Origin: an uncultured Bacteroides sp.
Lineage (GTDB): Bacteria > Bacteroidota > Bacteroidia > Bacteroidales > Bacteroidaceae
Reading direction: 5' to 3'
NCBI GenBank assembly: GCA_949285075.1
Contig: CASDXF010000011.1
Span: 1-64,000, forward strand
Length of the DNA: 64,000 bases
Shown here: one piece after another, positions 55,542-64,000 of the stretch
Layout: every line of letters starts with the position of its first letter
How positions within the stretch are numbered: position 1 is the first letter of the stretch
The notes under the pieces: generated by a model
Databases searched by the model: none
Seen by the model: only the letters and a program-made list of their open reading frames with translations
What the model was told of the DNA's origin: nothing
Program-made: the position numbers and the translations under genes

Positions 55542-56837
55542 GTGGATTTACTGAGAAAGATATTCAAGGGAGACAGGGTAATATGGATTATTTTCTTTTG
55601 TCTCTGCCTCATCTCCATCATCGAGGTGTTCAGCGCGGCATCGACGCTGACCTATAAAAGCGGAGACCATTGGGAGCCCATCACGGAGCATTTTGTCCTC
55701 CTGATGGTAGGAGCGGTAATCGTCATACTTGTTCACAACATTCCTTACAAGTGGTTCCAAGTATTCCCGCTGTTTCTGCTTCCCGTGTCCATTTGCCTGC
55801 TCGCCTTTGTCATGTTAGCGGGAATCATTACGGGAGACCGGGTGAACGGAGCTGCCCGATGGATGTCGCTCATGGGCATCCAGTTCCAACCTTCGGAGAT
55901 AGCGAAAATGGCCATCATCATCTTTACCGCCTTCGTCTTGTCTAAGGGACAGGACGAAAAGGGCGCAAGTCCTAAAGCGTTTAAACACATCATGATAGCC
56001 ACGTGCATTGTCTGCGGGTTGATTCTGCCGGAGAACTACTCTACCGGGGTGCTGCTCTTCTTCACCGTCTACGTCATGATGATTATCGGAAGAATATCGG
56101 CCAAAAAACTATTACTTTTAGGCGGAGGGATAGCGGCGTTCGTCATCCTATTCGTCTCTTTCTTGTTGGCAACGCCCAACAAGACGTTGGAAGGTATCCC
56201 TATGGGACACCGTTTCACTACGGTAAAGGCCCGTATTCAGGATTTCGTGAATAAAGAGAAAGTACCCGCCGCCAAGTTCGACATAGACGGAGACGCTCAA
56301 GTGGCGCACGCCCGCATCGCCGTGGCCTCTTCCGAACTGATTGGCAAAGGACCGGGAAACTCCGTGCAGCGCGACTTCCTGAGTCAAGCGTTCTCCGACT
56401 TCATTTACGCCATCATCATCGAGGAGTTGGGACTGGCGGGCGGCATATTCGTCGTGTTCCTGTACATTTGTCTGCTCATCCGCGTGGGGCGTATCGCCCA
56501 AAAGTGCGACCGTACTTTCCCCGCCTTCCTTGTGCTTGGCATAGGCCTGCTGCTTGTCATTCAAGCCTTGTTCAACATGATGGTGGCCGTAGGACTGGCT
56601 CCTGTCACCGGACAGCCCCTGCCGCTCATCAGTAAAGGAGGAACGTCCACGTTCGTCAACTGCGCCTATATAGGCATGTTGCTGAGCGTCAGCCGATACA
56701 CCGCGCAAGTAGAGGAGCGCAAGGCGAAAGAAGAGGCCGCGCGACAGGCACAAGCCCTGCTCGAAGCGTCACCGGAGCCTCAAGCGGCGGCCGAGCCAAC
56801 CGCGAAGATGTTGAACAGCGACGAGAAATTCGAATAA
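55542..56837 (+). CDS. ftsW: Peptidoglycan glycosyltransferase FtsW (SEDS family)
   Basis: A 431-residue SEDS protein with about ten transmembrane helices, starting at GTG 55542. Characteristic stretches are GAARWMSLMGIQFQPSEIAK, ENYSTGVLLFFTVYVMMIIG, GKGPGNSVQRDFLSQAFSDF and GLAPVTGQPLPLISKGGTS. It polymerises septal glycan from lipid II with FtsI. The cytoplasmic tail (about 395-431) is Ala/Glu-rich. Four bp before murG. Confidence 0.95.
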   Translation: MDLLRKIFKGDRVIWIIFFCLCLISIIEVFSAASTLTYKSGDHWEPITEHFVLLMVGAVIVILVHNIPYKWFQVFPLFLLPVSICLLAFVMLAGIITGDRVNGAARWMSLMGIQFQPSEIAKMAIIIFTAFVLSKGQDEKGASPKAFKHIMIATCIVCGLILPENYSTGVLLFFTVYVMMIIGRISAKKLLLLGGGIAAFVILFVSFLLATPNKTLEGIPMGHRFTTVKARIQDFVNKEKVPAAKFDIDGDAQVAHARIAVASSELIGKGPGNSVQRDFLSQAFSDFIYAIIIEELGLAGGIFVVFLYICLLIRVGRIAQKCDRTFPAFLVLGIGLLLVIQALFNMMVAVGLAPVTGQPLPLISKGGTSTFVNCAYIGMLLSVSRYTAQVEERKAKEEAARQAQALLEASPEPQAAAEPTAKMLNSDEKFE

Positions 56838-56841
56838 GAAC

Positions 56842-58008
56842 ATGAACAAGAACAACAATATCACCACAAGCAAGAACGGGGCCAACCCTCTTCGGATAAT
56901 CATCAGTGGAGGAGGGACGGGAGGACATATCTTCCCCGCCGTGGCCATCGCCAACGCCATAAGGGAACTGCGCCCGGACGCGAGGATTCTCTTCGTCGGA
57001 GCTGAAGGACGAATGGAGATGCAACGGGTGCCCGACGCGGGATACGAGATTATAGGGCTTCCCGTAGCCGGATTCGACCGCAAGCGTTTATGGCGGAACA
57101 TAGGCGTATTGGTCAAGCTAATGCGCAGCCAATGGAAGGCGCGCCGCGTCATCAAGAGCTTCCGCCCTCAGGTAGCGGTAGGCGTGGGAGGATACGCCAG
57201 CGGCCCTACCCTGAAAACCGCCGGAATGATGGGTATCCCGACGCTCATTCAAGAGCAGAACTCATACGCCGGGGTGACCAACAAGCTGTTGGCGAAGAAG
57301 GCGAGGAGCATCTGCGTGGCCTACGAGGGCATGGAGAAGTTCTTCCCGGCGGACAAGATTATCCTGACCGGGAACCCCGTCAGGCAGAACCTTACGGAGA
57401 AAACGGTCACGAAGGAGGAGGCGCTGCGGACCTTCCGCCTGAAAGAGGGAAAGAGGACGATACTGATTATCGGAGGAAGCTTAGGAGCGCGCACCATCAA
57501 CAATACGCTGATGGCCGGACTCCCGCTCATAAAGCAGGAAGACGACACGCAATTCATCTGGCAGACGGGCAAGTACTACTACCCGCAGGTGACGGAAGCG
57601 GTGCGCGAGGCCGGCTCGCCCTCCAACCTGTACGTCACCGACTTCATCAAGGACATGGCTTCCGCGTACGCCGCGGCCGACTTGGTCATTTCGCGGGCCG
57701 GAGCGGGCTCCATCTCTGAATTCTGCCTGCTGAGGAAACCCGTCATCCTTGTCCCCTCGCCCAACGTGGCCGAAGACCATCAGACGAAGAACGCCTTAGC
57801 GCTGGTAAACAAGGGAGCCGCCATCTACGTGAAAGACAGCGAGGCCGGTGACAGGCTACTGCGGACGGCGATAGAGACCGTAGGCGACGAACGGAAACTA
57901 AAGGAGCTGAGCGAGAACATAGCTAAGTTAGCGCTGCCCGACTCCGCGCGAATCATCGCCCAAGAAGCGATAAGGCTCGCGGAAGAGCACGGCGCGTCAA
58001 GTAAATAA
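56842..58008 (+). CDS. murG: UDP-N-acetylglucosamine:lipid I N-acetylglucosaminyltransferase
   Basis: A 388-residue GT-B (GT28) enzyme that makes lipid II on the inner face of the membrane. N-terminal ISGGGTGGHIFPAVAIANAI, the GVGGYASGPTLKTAGMMGIP loop, LIIGGSLGARTIN and the C-terminal donor site VISRAGAGSISEFCLLRKPV are conserved. Confidence 0.97.
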   Translation: MNKNNNITTSKNGANPLRIIISGGGTGGHIFPAVAIANAIRELRPDARILFVGAEGRMEMQRVPDAGYEIIGLPVAGFDRKRLWRNIGVLVKLMRSQWKARRVIKSFRPQVAVGVGGYASGPTLKTAGMMGIPTLIQEQNSYAGVTNKLLAKKARSICVAYEGMEKFFPADKIILTGNPVRQNLTEKTVTKEEALRTFRLKEGKRTILIIGGSLGARTINNTLMAGLPLIKQEDDTQFIWQTGKYYYPQVTEAVREAGSPSNLYVTDFIKDMASAYAAADLVISRAGAGSISEFCLLRKPVILVPSPNVAEDHQTKNALALVNKGAAIYVKDSEAGDRLLRTAIETVGDERKLKELSENIAKLALPDSARIIAQEAIRLAEEHGASSK

Positions 58009-58026
58009 CCCTAAAGAGAGAGAACA

Positions 58027-59427
58027 ATGAACATAGACAACATAAAGTCGGTATACTTCGTAGGAGTGGGCGGAATAGGCATGAGCGCATTGGCCCGCTA
58101 CTTCCTTTCCAAAGGCAAGACGGTGGCCGGATACGACCGCACTCCCACCGAACTGACCAAAAGCCTCATCGTGGAAGGGGCGCGGATTCATTACGACGAG
58201 AGCGTGGAGCTGATACCCGAGGCGTGCAGGGACAAGGAGACCACACTGGTGGTGCTGACTCCCGCCGTCCCGCGGGAGCACGCCGAGCTGACCTACTTCC
58301 GCGACAACGGCTTCGAGATACAGAAGCGGGCGCAGGTGTTGGGCGAAATCACCCGGTCGACCAAAGGGCTATGCGTGGCGGGAACGCACGGCAAGACAAC
58401 CACCTCGACGATGCTCGCCCACCTGATGCGGCAATCGCACGTGGAGTGCACGGCGTTTCTCGGAGGCATCTCGCAGAACTACGGTACCAACCTGCTGCTC
58501 TCGCAGAAAAGTCCCTACACGGTCATCGAGGCGGACGAGTTCGACCGCTCGTTCCACTGGCTGTCGCCCTACATGTCCGTCATCACGGCCACCGACCCCG
58601 ACCATCTGGACATCTACGGCACGAAGGAGGCTTACCTTGAAAGCTTCGAGCACTACACCACCCTCATCCAGCCGGGAGGCGCGCTGATTATCCACAAGGG
58701 CATCGAGCTTCAGCCCAAGATGCGGAAGGGAGTCAGCGTATACACCTATTCGAGGGAGGAGGGCGACTTCCACGCCGAGAACATCCGCGTAGGGAACGGC
58801 GAAATCCTCATCGACTTCGTCGCTCCGGACACGAGAATCAGCGACATCCGCCTCGGCGTGCCCGTCAGCGTCAACATCGAGAACGGAGTAGCGGCTATGG
58901 CGGTGGCCCACCTGAACGGCGTGACCGACGAGGAAATCAGGCGAGGCATGGCCTCCTTCCGCGGGGTGGAACGCCGCTTCGACTTTAAGATAAGGACCGA
59001 CCGCGTGGCGCTGCTCAGCGACTACGCCCACCATCCCGCCGAAATCAGGCAGAGCGTGCAGTCGGTCAGGGAGCTGTACAGGAACAGGAAAATCACGGCG
59101 GTATTCCAACCGCACCTCTATACGCGGACGAGGGACTTCTACCAAGAGTTCGCCGACAGCCTCTCGCTACTGGACGAGGTGATACTGACGGACATCTATC
59201 CCGCCCGCGAACGGCCGATTCCCGGCGTAAGCAGCCAACTGATTTACGACCATCTGCGGCCGGGCATCGAGAAGAGCATCTGCCGCAAGGAAGAGCTGCT
59301 CAACACGCTAAAGGAAAAGGACATCGAGGTGCTGATAATCTTAGGGGCCGGAGACATAGACAACTACGTCCCCGAAATCGCCAAGATGATGAAAGAGAAA
59401 ATGGAGGGGTGTCACAGCCTCGTGTGA
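58027..59427 (+). CDS. murC: UDP-N-acetylmuramate:L-alanine ligase, C-terminus altered by a tandem repeat
   Basis: A 466-residue Mur ligase catalysing the first stem-peptide addition. FVGVGGIGMSALARYFLSKG (Rossmann), CVAGTHGKTTTSTMLAHLM (ATP loop), EADEFDRSF and LLSDYAHHPAEIRQSVQSVR are present. The final six residues (GCHSLV) and the TGA stop are encoded by the first unit of the 23-bp repeat array that begins at 59408, so the natural C-terminus seems to have been replaced. The tail lies beyond the last conserved helix (EIAKMMKEKMEG) and should not affect catalysis. Confidence 0.96.
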   Translation: MNIDNIKSVYFVGVGGIGMSALARYFLSKGKTVAGYDRTPTELTKSLIVEGARIHYDESVELIPEACRDKETTLVVLTPAVPREHAELTYFRDNGFEIQKRAQVLGEITRSTKGLCVAGTHGKTTTSTMLAHLMRQSHVECTAFLGGISQNYGTNLLLSQKSPYTVIEADEFDRSFHWLSPYMSVITATDPDHLDIYGTKEAYLESFEHYTTLIQPGGALIIHKGIELQPKMRKGVSVYTYSREEGDFHAENIRVGNGEILIDFVAPDTRISDIRLGVPVSVNIENGVAAMAVAHLNGVTDEEIRRGMASFRGVERRFDFKIRTDRVALLSDYAHHPAEIRQSVQSVRELYRNRKITAVFQPHLYTRTRDFYQEFADSLSLLDEVILTDIYPARERPIPGVSSQLIYDHLRPGIEKSICRKEELLNTLKEKDIEVLIILGAGDIDNYVPEIAKMMKEKMEGCHSLV

Positions 59428-59520
59428 GACGGTGTCACAGCCTCGTGTGAGACGGTGTCATAGCCTCGTGTGAGGCGGTGTCATAGCCTCGTGTGAGACG
59501 GTGTCATAGCCTCGTGTGAC
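59408..59520. repeat. 23-bp tandem repeat array, family C, overlapping the murC stop
   Basis: Five units with starts at 59409, 59432, 59455, 59478 and 59501, each 23 bp with the core GTGTCAYAGCCTCGTGTGA. TCACA and TGTGA arms inside the unit are complementary. It starts within murC, supplies its stop codon and fills most of the murC-ftsQ gap. Confidence 0.95.
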
Positions 59521-59584
59521 AACCCATCATATTTCTCGAAGAGTGAAAAGCGAAAGAGAAAGGAACTAAAAATACGGAAGAGTC

Positions 59585-60325
59585 ATGATAAAGAAAATCT
59601 TTCTGTTCATCGTCATGGTGGCGCTTACGGCCTACCTCGCCATAGCCGTGACCGCCTTCAACCGTCAGCCGGCGGACCAGACCTGCCGCGACGTGGAGCT
59701 GGTGATAAAGGATACCGCGTACGCCGGATTCATCACCAAAGAAGAGCTGAAAACCATGCTCCGCCGAAAGGGCATCTACCCCATCGGCAAGAAGATGGAG
59801 CGCATATCGACCAAGACACTGGAGAAGGTGCTCGGCGCGCATCCGCTCATCGACGAAGCGGAATGCTACAAGACGCCGAGCGGAAAGGTCTGCGCCGAGG
59901 TAACCCAGCGCGTCCCGCTGCTGCGCGTCATGAACGACAAGGGCGAAAGCTACTACCTCGACAACAAGGGAACCATCCTCCCGCCCGAAGCGAAATGCGT
60001 CGCCCACCGCGCGATTGTCACGGGAAACGTAGAAAAGTCGTTTGCAATGAGGGATTTATACAAGTTTGGTGTATTTTTGCAGAACAATACGTTCTGGAAC
60101 GCCCAGATAGAACAGGTGCACGTCCTGCCCAACCACACGGTGGAGCTGATTCCGCGGGTGGGAGACCACACCATCTACCTCGGCAAGCTGGAACGCTTCG
60201 AGGACAAGCTGTCGCGCCTGAAGGCCTTCTACCGGAAAGGACTCAATCAGGTAGGATGGAACAAATACTCGCGCATCAGTCTGGAATTCGACAACCAGAT
60301 TATCTGCACGAAACGGGAAAACTAA
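59585..60325 (+). CDS. ftsQ: Cell division protein FtsQ
   Basis: A 246-residue bitopic protein: short cytoplasmic start, one transmembrane helix (IFLFIVMVALTAYLAIAVTA, about 4-23) and a periplasmic POTRA-plus-beta domain (about 35-240, with TLEKVLGAHPLIDEAECYKT and RVPLLRVMNDKGESYYLDNK). Low sequence conservation is usual for FtsQ; position between murC and ftsA supports the call. Confidence 0.9.
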   Translation: MIKKIFLFIVMVALTAYLAIAVTAFNRQPADQTCRDVELVIKDTAYAGFITKEELKTMLRRKGIYPIGKKMERISTKTLEKVLGAHPLIDEAECYKTPSGKVCAEVTQRVPLLRVMNDKGESYYLDNKGTILPPEAKCVAHRAIVTGNVEKSFAMRDLYKFGVFLQNNTFWNAQIEQVHVLPNHTVELIPRVGDHTIYLGKLERFEDKLSRLKAFYRKGLNQVGWNKYSRISLEFDNQIICTKREN

Positions 60326-60347
60326 AGGAACTAAAGATAGTAAAGAT

Positions 60348-61727
60348 ATGGCAACAACAGAATTTATCGCCGCGATAGAGCTCGGCTCGTCGAAGATAGC
60401 CGGCGCAGCCGGAAAAAGGAAAAGCGACGGGAGCATGGAGATTCTCGCCTACGCGCAAGAGGACTCCTCCTCCTTCATACGCAAGGGAGTAATCTTCAAC
60501 TTGGACAAGACGGCGCAAAGCCTGACTTCCATCATCAACAGGCTGGAGGGCGAGCTGAGCGGCCCGACAATAGCCAAAGTCTACGTCAGCATAGGCGGAC
60601 AATCGCTGCGCACCGTACGCAACACGGTGGCGCGCAATCTGGAGGAAGACACCATCATATCGGAAGAGCTCATCAACGCCATCGGCGACGAGAACGTGGC
60701 CATCCCGGTAGTCGACATGGACATACTGGACGTGGCCCCGCAAGAATACAAGGTAGGCAACAGCCTTCAGGCCAACCCCGTGGGACTGATGGGCAGCCAC
60801 ATCGAGGGACGTTTCCTCAACATCGTGGCCCGCTCGTCCATCCGGAAGAATCTGGAGCACTGCTTCCGGCAGGCGGACATCGACATCGCCGAGATACTCA
60901 TCTCGCCACTGGTCACGGCCAACGCCGTACTGACCGAAAGCGAGCGAAGGTCGGGATGCGCGCTCGTCGACTTCGGAGCCGACACCACCACCATCTCCGT
61001 CTATAAGAACAATATCCTGCGCTTCCTCACCGTACTGCCTTTGGGCGGAAACAGCATCACCCGCGACATCGCCACGCTGCGCATGGAGGAGGAAGAGGCC
61101 GAGCGGCTGAAAAAGGCCTACGGCGACGTGTTCTACGAGGAAGAGAACGGCGACGCGCCGGCCACCTGCGCGCTGGAGGACGAAAGCCGCAGCATAGAAC
61201 TGCACAACCTGAACAACATCATCGAGGCGAGGGCCGACGAGATTACCGCCAACGTATGGAACCAGATTCAGCAGTCAGGCTACGAGGACAAGCTGTTGGC
61301 GGGCATCGTCATCACGGGCGGAGCCGCCAACCTGAAGAACTTGGACGAGATGTTGCGCAAGCGCAGCAAGATGGACAAGATACGCATGGCAAGACAACCC
61401 CGCAACACCATTCACGCCTCCGACACGATACTGAAGAAAGACGGCTCGCAGAACACGCTGTTCGGACTGCTCTTCGAGGGACGGGAGAACTGCTGTAAGG
61501 TAGACACGACCCAACAGCCGGCACAAGGCGACCTGTTCGAGGACGACCCGACGCTGACGATACAAAAGAAGCCGGAAGAGAATGAAACGAAACCGGTAAA
61601 GGACAACGGGGACAAGGGAGGAAAGAAACCGGATAAACCAAAACCGGAAAAGCCCAAAGGCCCAAACTGGATTGACCGTATGTTCGGCAAGCTGCCTGAC
61701 ATATTCCAAGACGACGAAATGAAATAA
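60348..61727 (+). CDS. ftsA: Cell division protein FtsA
   Basis: A 459-residue actin-like ATPase anchoring FtsZ to the membrane. Nucleotide-binding motifs include FIAAIELGSSKIAG, GCALVDFGADTTTISVYKNN and GIVITGGAANLKNLDEML. After a Lys/Pro-rich linker (about 405-440) comes the amphipathic membrane-targeting helix WIDRMFGKLPDIF at the extreme C-terminus. Confidence 0.95.
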   Translation: MATTEFIAAIELGSSKIAGAAGKRKSDGSMEILAYAQEDSSSFIRKGVIFNLDKTAQSLTSIINRLEGELSGPTIAKVYVSIGGQSLRTVRNTVARNLEEDTIISEELINAIGDENVAIPVVDMDILDVAPQEYKVGNSLQANPVGLMGSHIEGRFLNIVARSSIRKNLEHCFRQADIDIAEILISPLVTANAVLTESERRSGCALVDFGADTTTISVYKNNILRFLTVLPLGGNSITRDIATLRMEEEEAERLKKAYGDVFYEEENGDAPATCALEDESRSIELHNLNNIIEARADEITANVWNQIQQSGYEDKLLAGIVITGGAANLKNLDEMLRKRSKMDKIRMARQPRNTIHASDTILKKDGSQNTLFGLLFEGRENCCKVDTTQQPAQGDLFEDDPTLTIQKKPEENETKPVKDNGDKGGKKPDKPKPEKPKGPNWIDRMFGKLPDIFQDDEMK

Positions 61728-61746
61728 TCAAAAACATATACGCTGT

Positions 61747-63036
61747 ATGGACGAGATAGCACAATTCGATTTTCCCACCGATTCACCGAAGATTATCAAG
61801 GTAATCGGCGTAGGCGGTGGCGGCTGCAACGCCGTCGACCATATGTACAGAGAAGGCATAGAAGGCGTGGCGTTCATGGTGTGCAACACCGACTCGAAGG
61901 CACTGAACGACTCCCCCGTACCCTCAAAGCTGCAACTCGGCAGGGGACTGGGAGCGGGCAACAAGCCGGAAGCGGGGCGCGAGGCGGCCGAAAACGCCAT
62001 CGACGAGATTAAGGAGAGGCTAAGCGACGGCACCATGATGGTGTTCATCACCGCGGGCATGGGAGGCGGAACGGGCACGGGAGCCGCGCCGGTCATCGCC
62101 CGGGTAGCCAAAGAGATGGGCATCCTGACCGTAGGCATCGTCACCATCCCCTACCAATGGGAGGGCGACAAGAAGATTGACCAAGCGCTAGACGGCGTGG
62201 AGCAAATCAGCCAATACGTAGACGCGCTTATCGTCATCAAGAACGACAAGCTGAGCGAGATATACGGAGAGATGGAGTTCGAGGGAGCGTACGACCGGGC
62301 GGACGACATCGTGCTCGACGCGGCCAAGAGCATAGCGGACATCATCACCATGCACGGTAAGATTAACCTCGACTTCAACGACGTATGCACCATACTCCGG
62401 GACGGCGGCGTGGCCATCATGGGAACGGGCTACGGCAGCGGAGAAGGCCGGGTAACGAAGGCCATACTGGATGCGCAGACCTCGCCGCTGCTGAACAACA
62501 ACGACATCTTCAACGCCAAGAAGGTGGCCTTCTGCATCTCGTACAGCTCGCAAAGCCAACTGATGATGAACGAGATGGAAGAGGTGAAGGAGTTCATGAG
62601 CCGGTTCAACCGGGACATCGAGACGAAACACGGCGTGGAGAAGGACGAGTCGCTGGGAGAGAAGGTAAAGATTACGCTACTCGCCACGGGATTCGGTATG
62701 CAGGACATCCACTACAAGCAACTGGACGACCGCATCGCCGCGCGCACCGAGGAGGAACTGGAGAAAATCGCCGAGGAAGAGGAACGCAAGCGGAATCGGC
62801 GTGAACGATACTACGGCCCCGAAATCAACAGCAGTCAACCGCGCACAAGGCGGAGGCACATCTACCTCTTCAATAGCGAAGACTTGGACAACGACGACAT
62901 CATCGCTATGGTGGAGGACTCGCCTACTTACCTGCGCGACAAGACGGCGCTCAGCAAGATAAAGACGAAAGCGAACCTCGAAGAGGAGACGGCGACCGAG
63001 GAAGCGAGCGGGCAGAACAGAGTAATCACGTTCTGA
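61747..63036 (+). CDS. ftsZ: Cell division GTPase FtsZ
   Basis: A 429-residue tubulin homologue forming the Z ring. VIGVGGGGCNAVDHM binds nucleotide, FITAGMGGGTGTGAAPVIAR is the tubulin signature loop, and the T7 region NLDFNDVCTILRDGG carries the catalytic aspartates. A charged C-terminal linker (about 335-405) leads to a terminal RVITF segment. Confidence 0.97.
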   Translation: MDEIAQFDFPTDSPKIIKVIGVGGGGCNAVDHMYREGIEGVAFMVCNTDSKALNDSPVPSKLQLGRGLGAGNKPEAGREAAENAIDEIKERLSDGTMMVFITAGMGGGTGTGAAPVIARVAKEMGILTVGIVTIPYQWEGDKKIDQALDGVEQISQYVDALIVIKNDKLSEIYGEMEFEGAYDRADDIVLDAAKSIADIITMHGKINLDFNDVCTILRDGGVAIMGTGYGSGEGRVTKAILDAQTSPLLNNNDIFNAKKVAFCISYSSQSQLMMNEMEEVKEFMSRFNRDIETKHGVEKDESLGEKVKITLLATGFGMQDIHYKQLDDRIAARTEEELEKIAEEEERKRNRRERYYGPEINSSQPRTRRRHIYLFNSEDLDNDDIIAMVEDSPTYLRDKTALSKIKTKANLEEETATEEASGQNRVITF

Positions 63037-63093
63037 ACAGACGTTCCGCAACGAGACAAGACAATCGGCAATCATTAAAAACAGAAATACACT

Positions 63094-63543
63094 ATGGATT
63101 TATTCAATCGTGTCAGCGAAGACATTAAAAACGCGATGAAGGCGAAGGACAAAGTAGCCCTCGAAACGCTGAGAAACGTAAAGAAGTTCTTTATCGAGGC
63201 GAAGACCGCGGCGGGAGCCAACGACACCCTGACGGACGACGCGGCCCTGAAAATCATACAGAAACTCGTGAAGCAAGGCAAGGACGCGGCCGAAATCTAC
63301 ATGGGACAGGGCCGTCAGGACTTGGCCGACGCCGAACTGGCGCAAGTGAAGGTAATGGAAGCCTATCTGCCCAAGCAGCTCTCAGCCGAGGAACTGGAGG
63401 CCGCGCTGAAAGAAATCATCGCCGAAGTGGGAGCCACCAGCGGAAAGGACATGGGCAAGGTGATGGGAGTCGCCTCAAAGAAACTGGCGGGACTGGCCGA
63501 AGGACGGGCCATCTCCGCTAAGGTAAAGGAGCTGTTGGGCTAA
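63094..63543 (+). CDS. GatB/YqeY domain protein
   Basis: A 149-residue YqeY-family protein (MDLFNRVSEDIKNAMKAKDK start, KQGKDAAEIYMGQGRQDLAD, YLPKQLSAEELEAALKEIIA, GKVMGVASKKLAGLAEGRAI). The fold matches the tRNA-binding tail of the GatB amidotransferase subunit, but no GatA/GatC genes are here and the cellular role is uncertain. It follows ftsZ and precedes a terminator. Confidence 0.92.
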   Translation: MDLFNRVSEDIKNAMKAKDKVALETLRNVKKFFIEAKTAAGANDTLTDDAALKIIQKLVKQGKDAAEIYMGQGRQDLADAELAQVKVMEAYLPKQLSAEELEAALKEIIAEVGATSGKDMGKVMGVASKKLAGLAEGRAISAKVKELLG

Positions 63544-63596
63544 AAGAGACGGACGGCCATCGCAAGAAACGGCGCAATAAGCGCCTGACATACGGG

Positions 63597-63635
63597 AGCG
63601 GCTATTCCTCTACACAAGGAGGGATAGCCGCTTTT
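63597..63635 (+). terminator. Terminator at the end of the dcw cluster
   Basis: AGCGGCTAT (63597-63605) pairs with ATAGCCGCT (63624-63632), with further CCTC/GAGG pairing inside, then TTTT. It lies 54 bp after the yqeY-like stop. Confidence 0.85.
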
Positions 63636-63746
63636 CATTTCCGTCCAGACTCATACGGAAAAGCCTTTCCGAGGACGCTTCTCCGGCCTCCATTTGAGGC
63701 CCGCACGCCCCTGTCAGGAAGGCCCTTCCCTCCCCGTTGTCAGAAA

Positions 63747-63846
63747 GCCCTATTTCTCGCGAGCCGCCGCCCTATTTCTCACGAGCCGTAGCCCTATTTC
63801 TCACGAGCCGTAGCCCTATCTCTCACGAGCCGTAGCGCCACTTCTC
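63747..63846. repeat. 22-bp tandem repeat array, family B (copy 5)
   Basis: Four full units (63749, 63771, 63793, 63815) and a partial fifth, the most regular family-B array; two adjacent units are identical (CCTATTTCTCACGAGCCG plus TAGC). Confidence 0.92.
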
Positions 63847-64000
63847 AAATCAAAAAACAGAGAAGGGAAATGGAGCATGGAGCGGGAAGAATCAAGAATA
63901 AGGACAAGAGAACCGAAAACGAAGAGAGGAGAACCGAAAGCGGAGGGGCGAAAGGGAAAAAGGGAGCGGGAGAGCCCGCTAATCGAAAAGCTCCTTCAAC
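63847..64000. other. Right window edge, purine-rich, possible 3' end of a minus-strand gene
   Basis: Purine-rich sequence without a recognisable gene. On the minus strand the last bases read LKELFD followed by TAG, which could be the end of a gene lying outside the window; too short to identify. Confidence 0.25.

Noticed and set aside
59408..59520. Possible CRISPR array
   Set aside because: The 23-bp units abut without unique spacers and no cas genes are present; it is a simple tandem array. The same holds for the 22-bp arrays.

Overview
The window is chromosomal DNA of a Bacteroidales bacterium (Bacteroides/Prevotella-like; genus not resolved). Evidence: two SusC/SusD outer-membrane nutrient-uptake pairs, a hybrid two-component sensor with an AraC-type output domain, TAnnTTTG-type -7 promoter elements, a glycine-lipid acyltransferase pair, and a Bacteroidetes-style division/cell-wall (dcw) cluster.

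Layout. (1) 1-22.5 kb holds two paralogous polysaccharide-utilisation operons pointing away from each other. The left one (minus strand) reads GH43 lipoprotein, IPT/NHL lipoprotein, SusC, SusD, DUF4973 lipoprotein, then a truncated Tat-signal FAD oxidoreductase. The right one (plus strand) reads IPT/NHL lipoprotein, SusC, SusD, DUF4973 lipoprotein, terminator. Between them is an AT-rich ~3.2 kb segment with an intact tyrosine recombinase gene, bounded by 156-bp inverted repeats differing at 3 positions. The repeats cover the leader and signal-peptide codons of the first gene on each side. A consensus -7 element sits just inside the right repeat, and its left counterpart is degenerate. This has the structure of a recombinase-driven promoter switch choosing which SusC/SusD operon is expressed, and is the most interesting feature here. 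(2) 23.4-33.9 kb encodes secreted glycan-degrading proteins: an EF-hand-rich protein of unknown function, GH76, a double DUF1080 protein, GH89, a sialidase-like BNR/CBM9 lipoprotein and GH105. There is no SusC/D pair of their own. (3) 34.2-42.3 kb (minus) holds dut, a TPR protein, a DUF4292 lipoprotein, an EnvC-like amidase activator and the hybrid two-component regulator, tightly packed. (4) 42.6-46.6 kb holds dgt (plus), glsA/glsB (minus) and an ECF-type sigma factor (plus). (5) 47.3-63.5 kb is the dcw cluster: mraZ, rsmH, ftsL-like, ftsI, murE, mraY, murD, ftsW, murG, murC, ftsQ, ftsA, ftsZ, then a YqeY-like gene and a terminator.

The noncoding DNA is unusually structured. Three families of 22-23-bp tandem repeats occupy eight intergenic sites, and one array supplies the last codons and stop of murC. 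A pair of ~550-bp noncoding elements sharing several motifs lies upstream of the 23.4-kb gene and upstream of mraZ. Three ~10-bp-spaced TGGRR boxes precede mraZ and look like its autoregulatory operator.

All domain and family names come from reading the translations and motifs; no database search was run. No tRNA, rRNA, CRISPR or insertion sequence was recognised.
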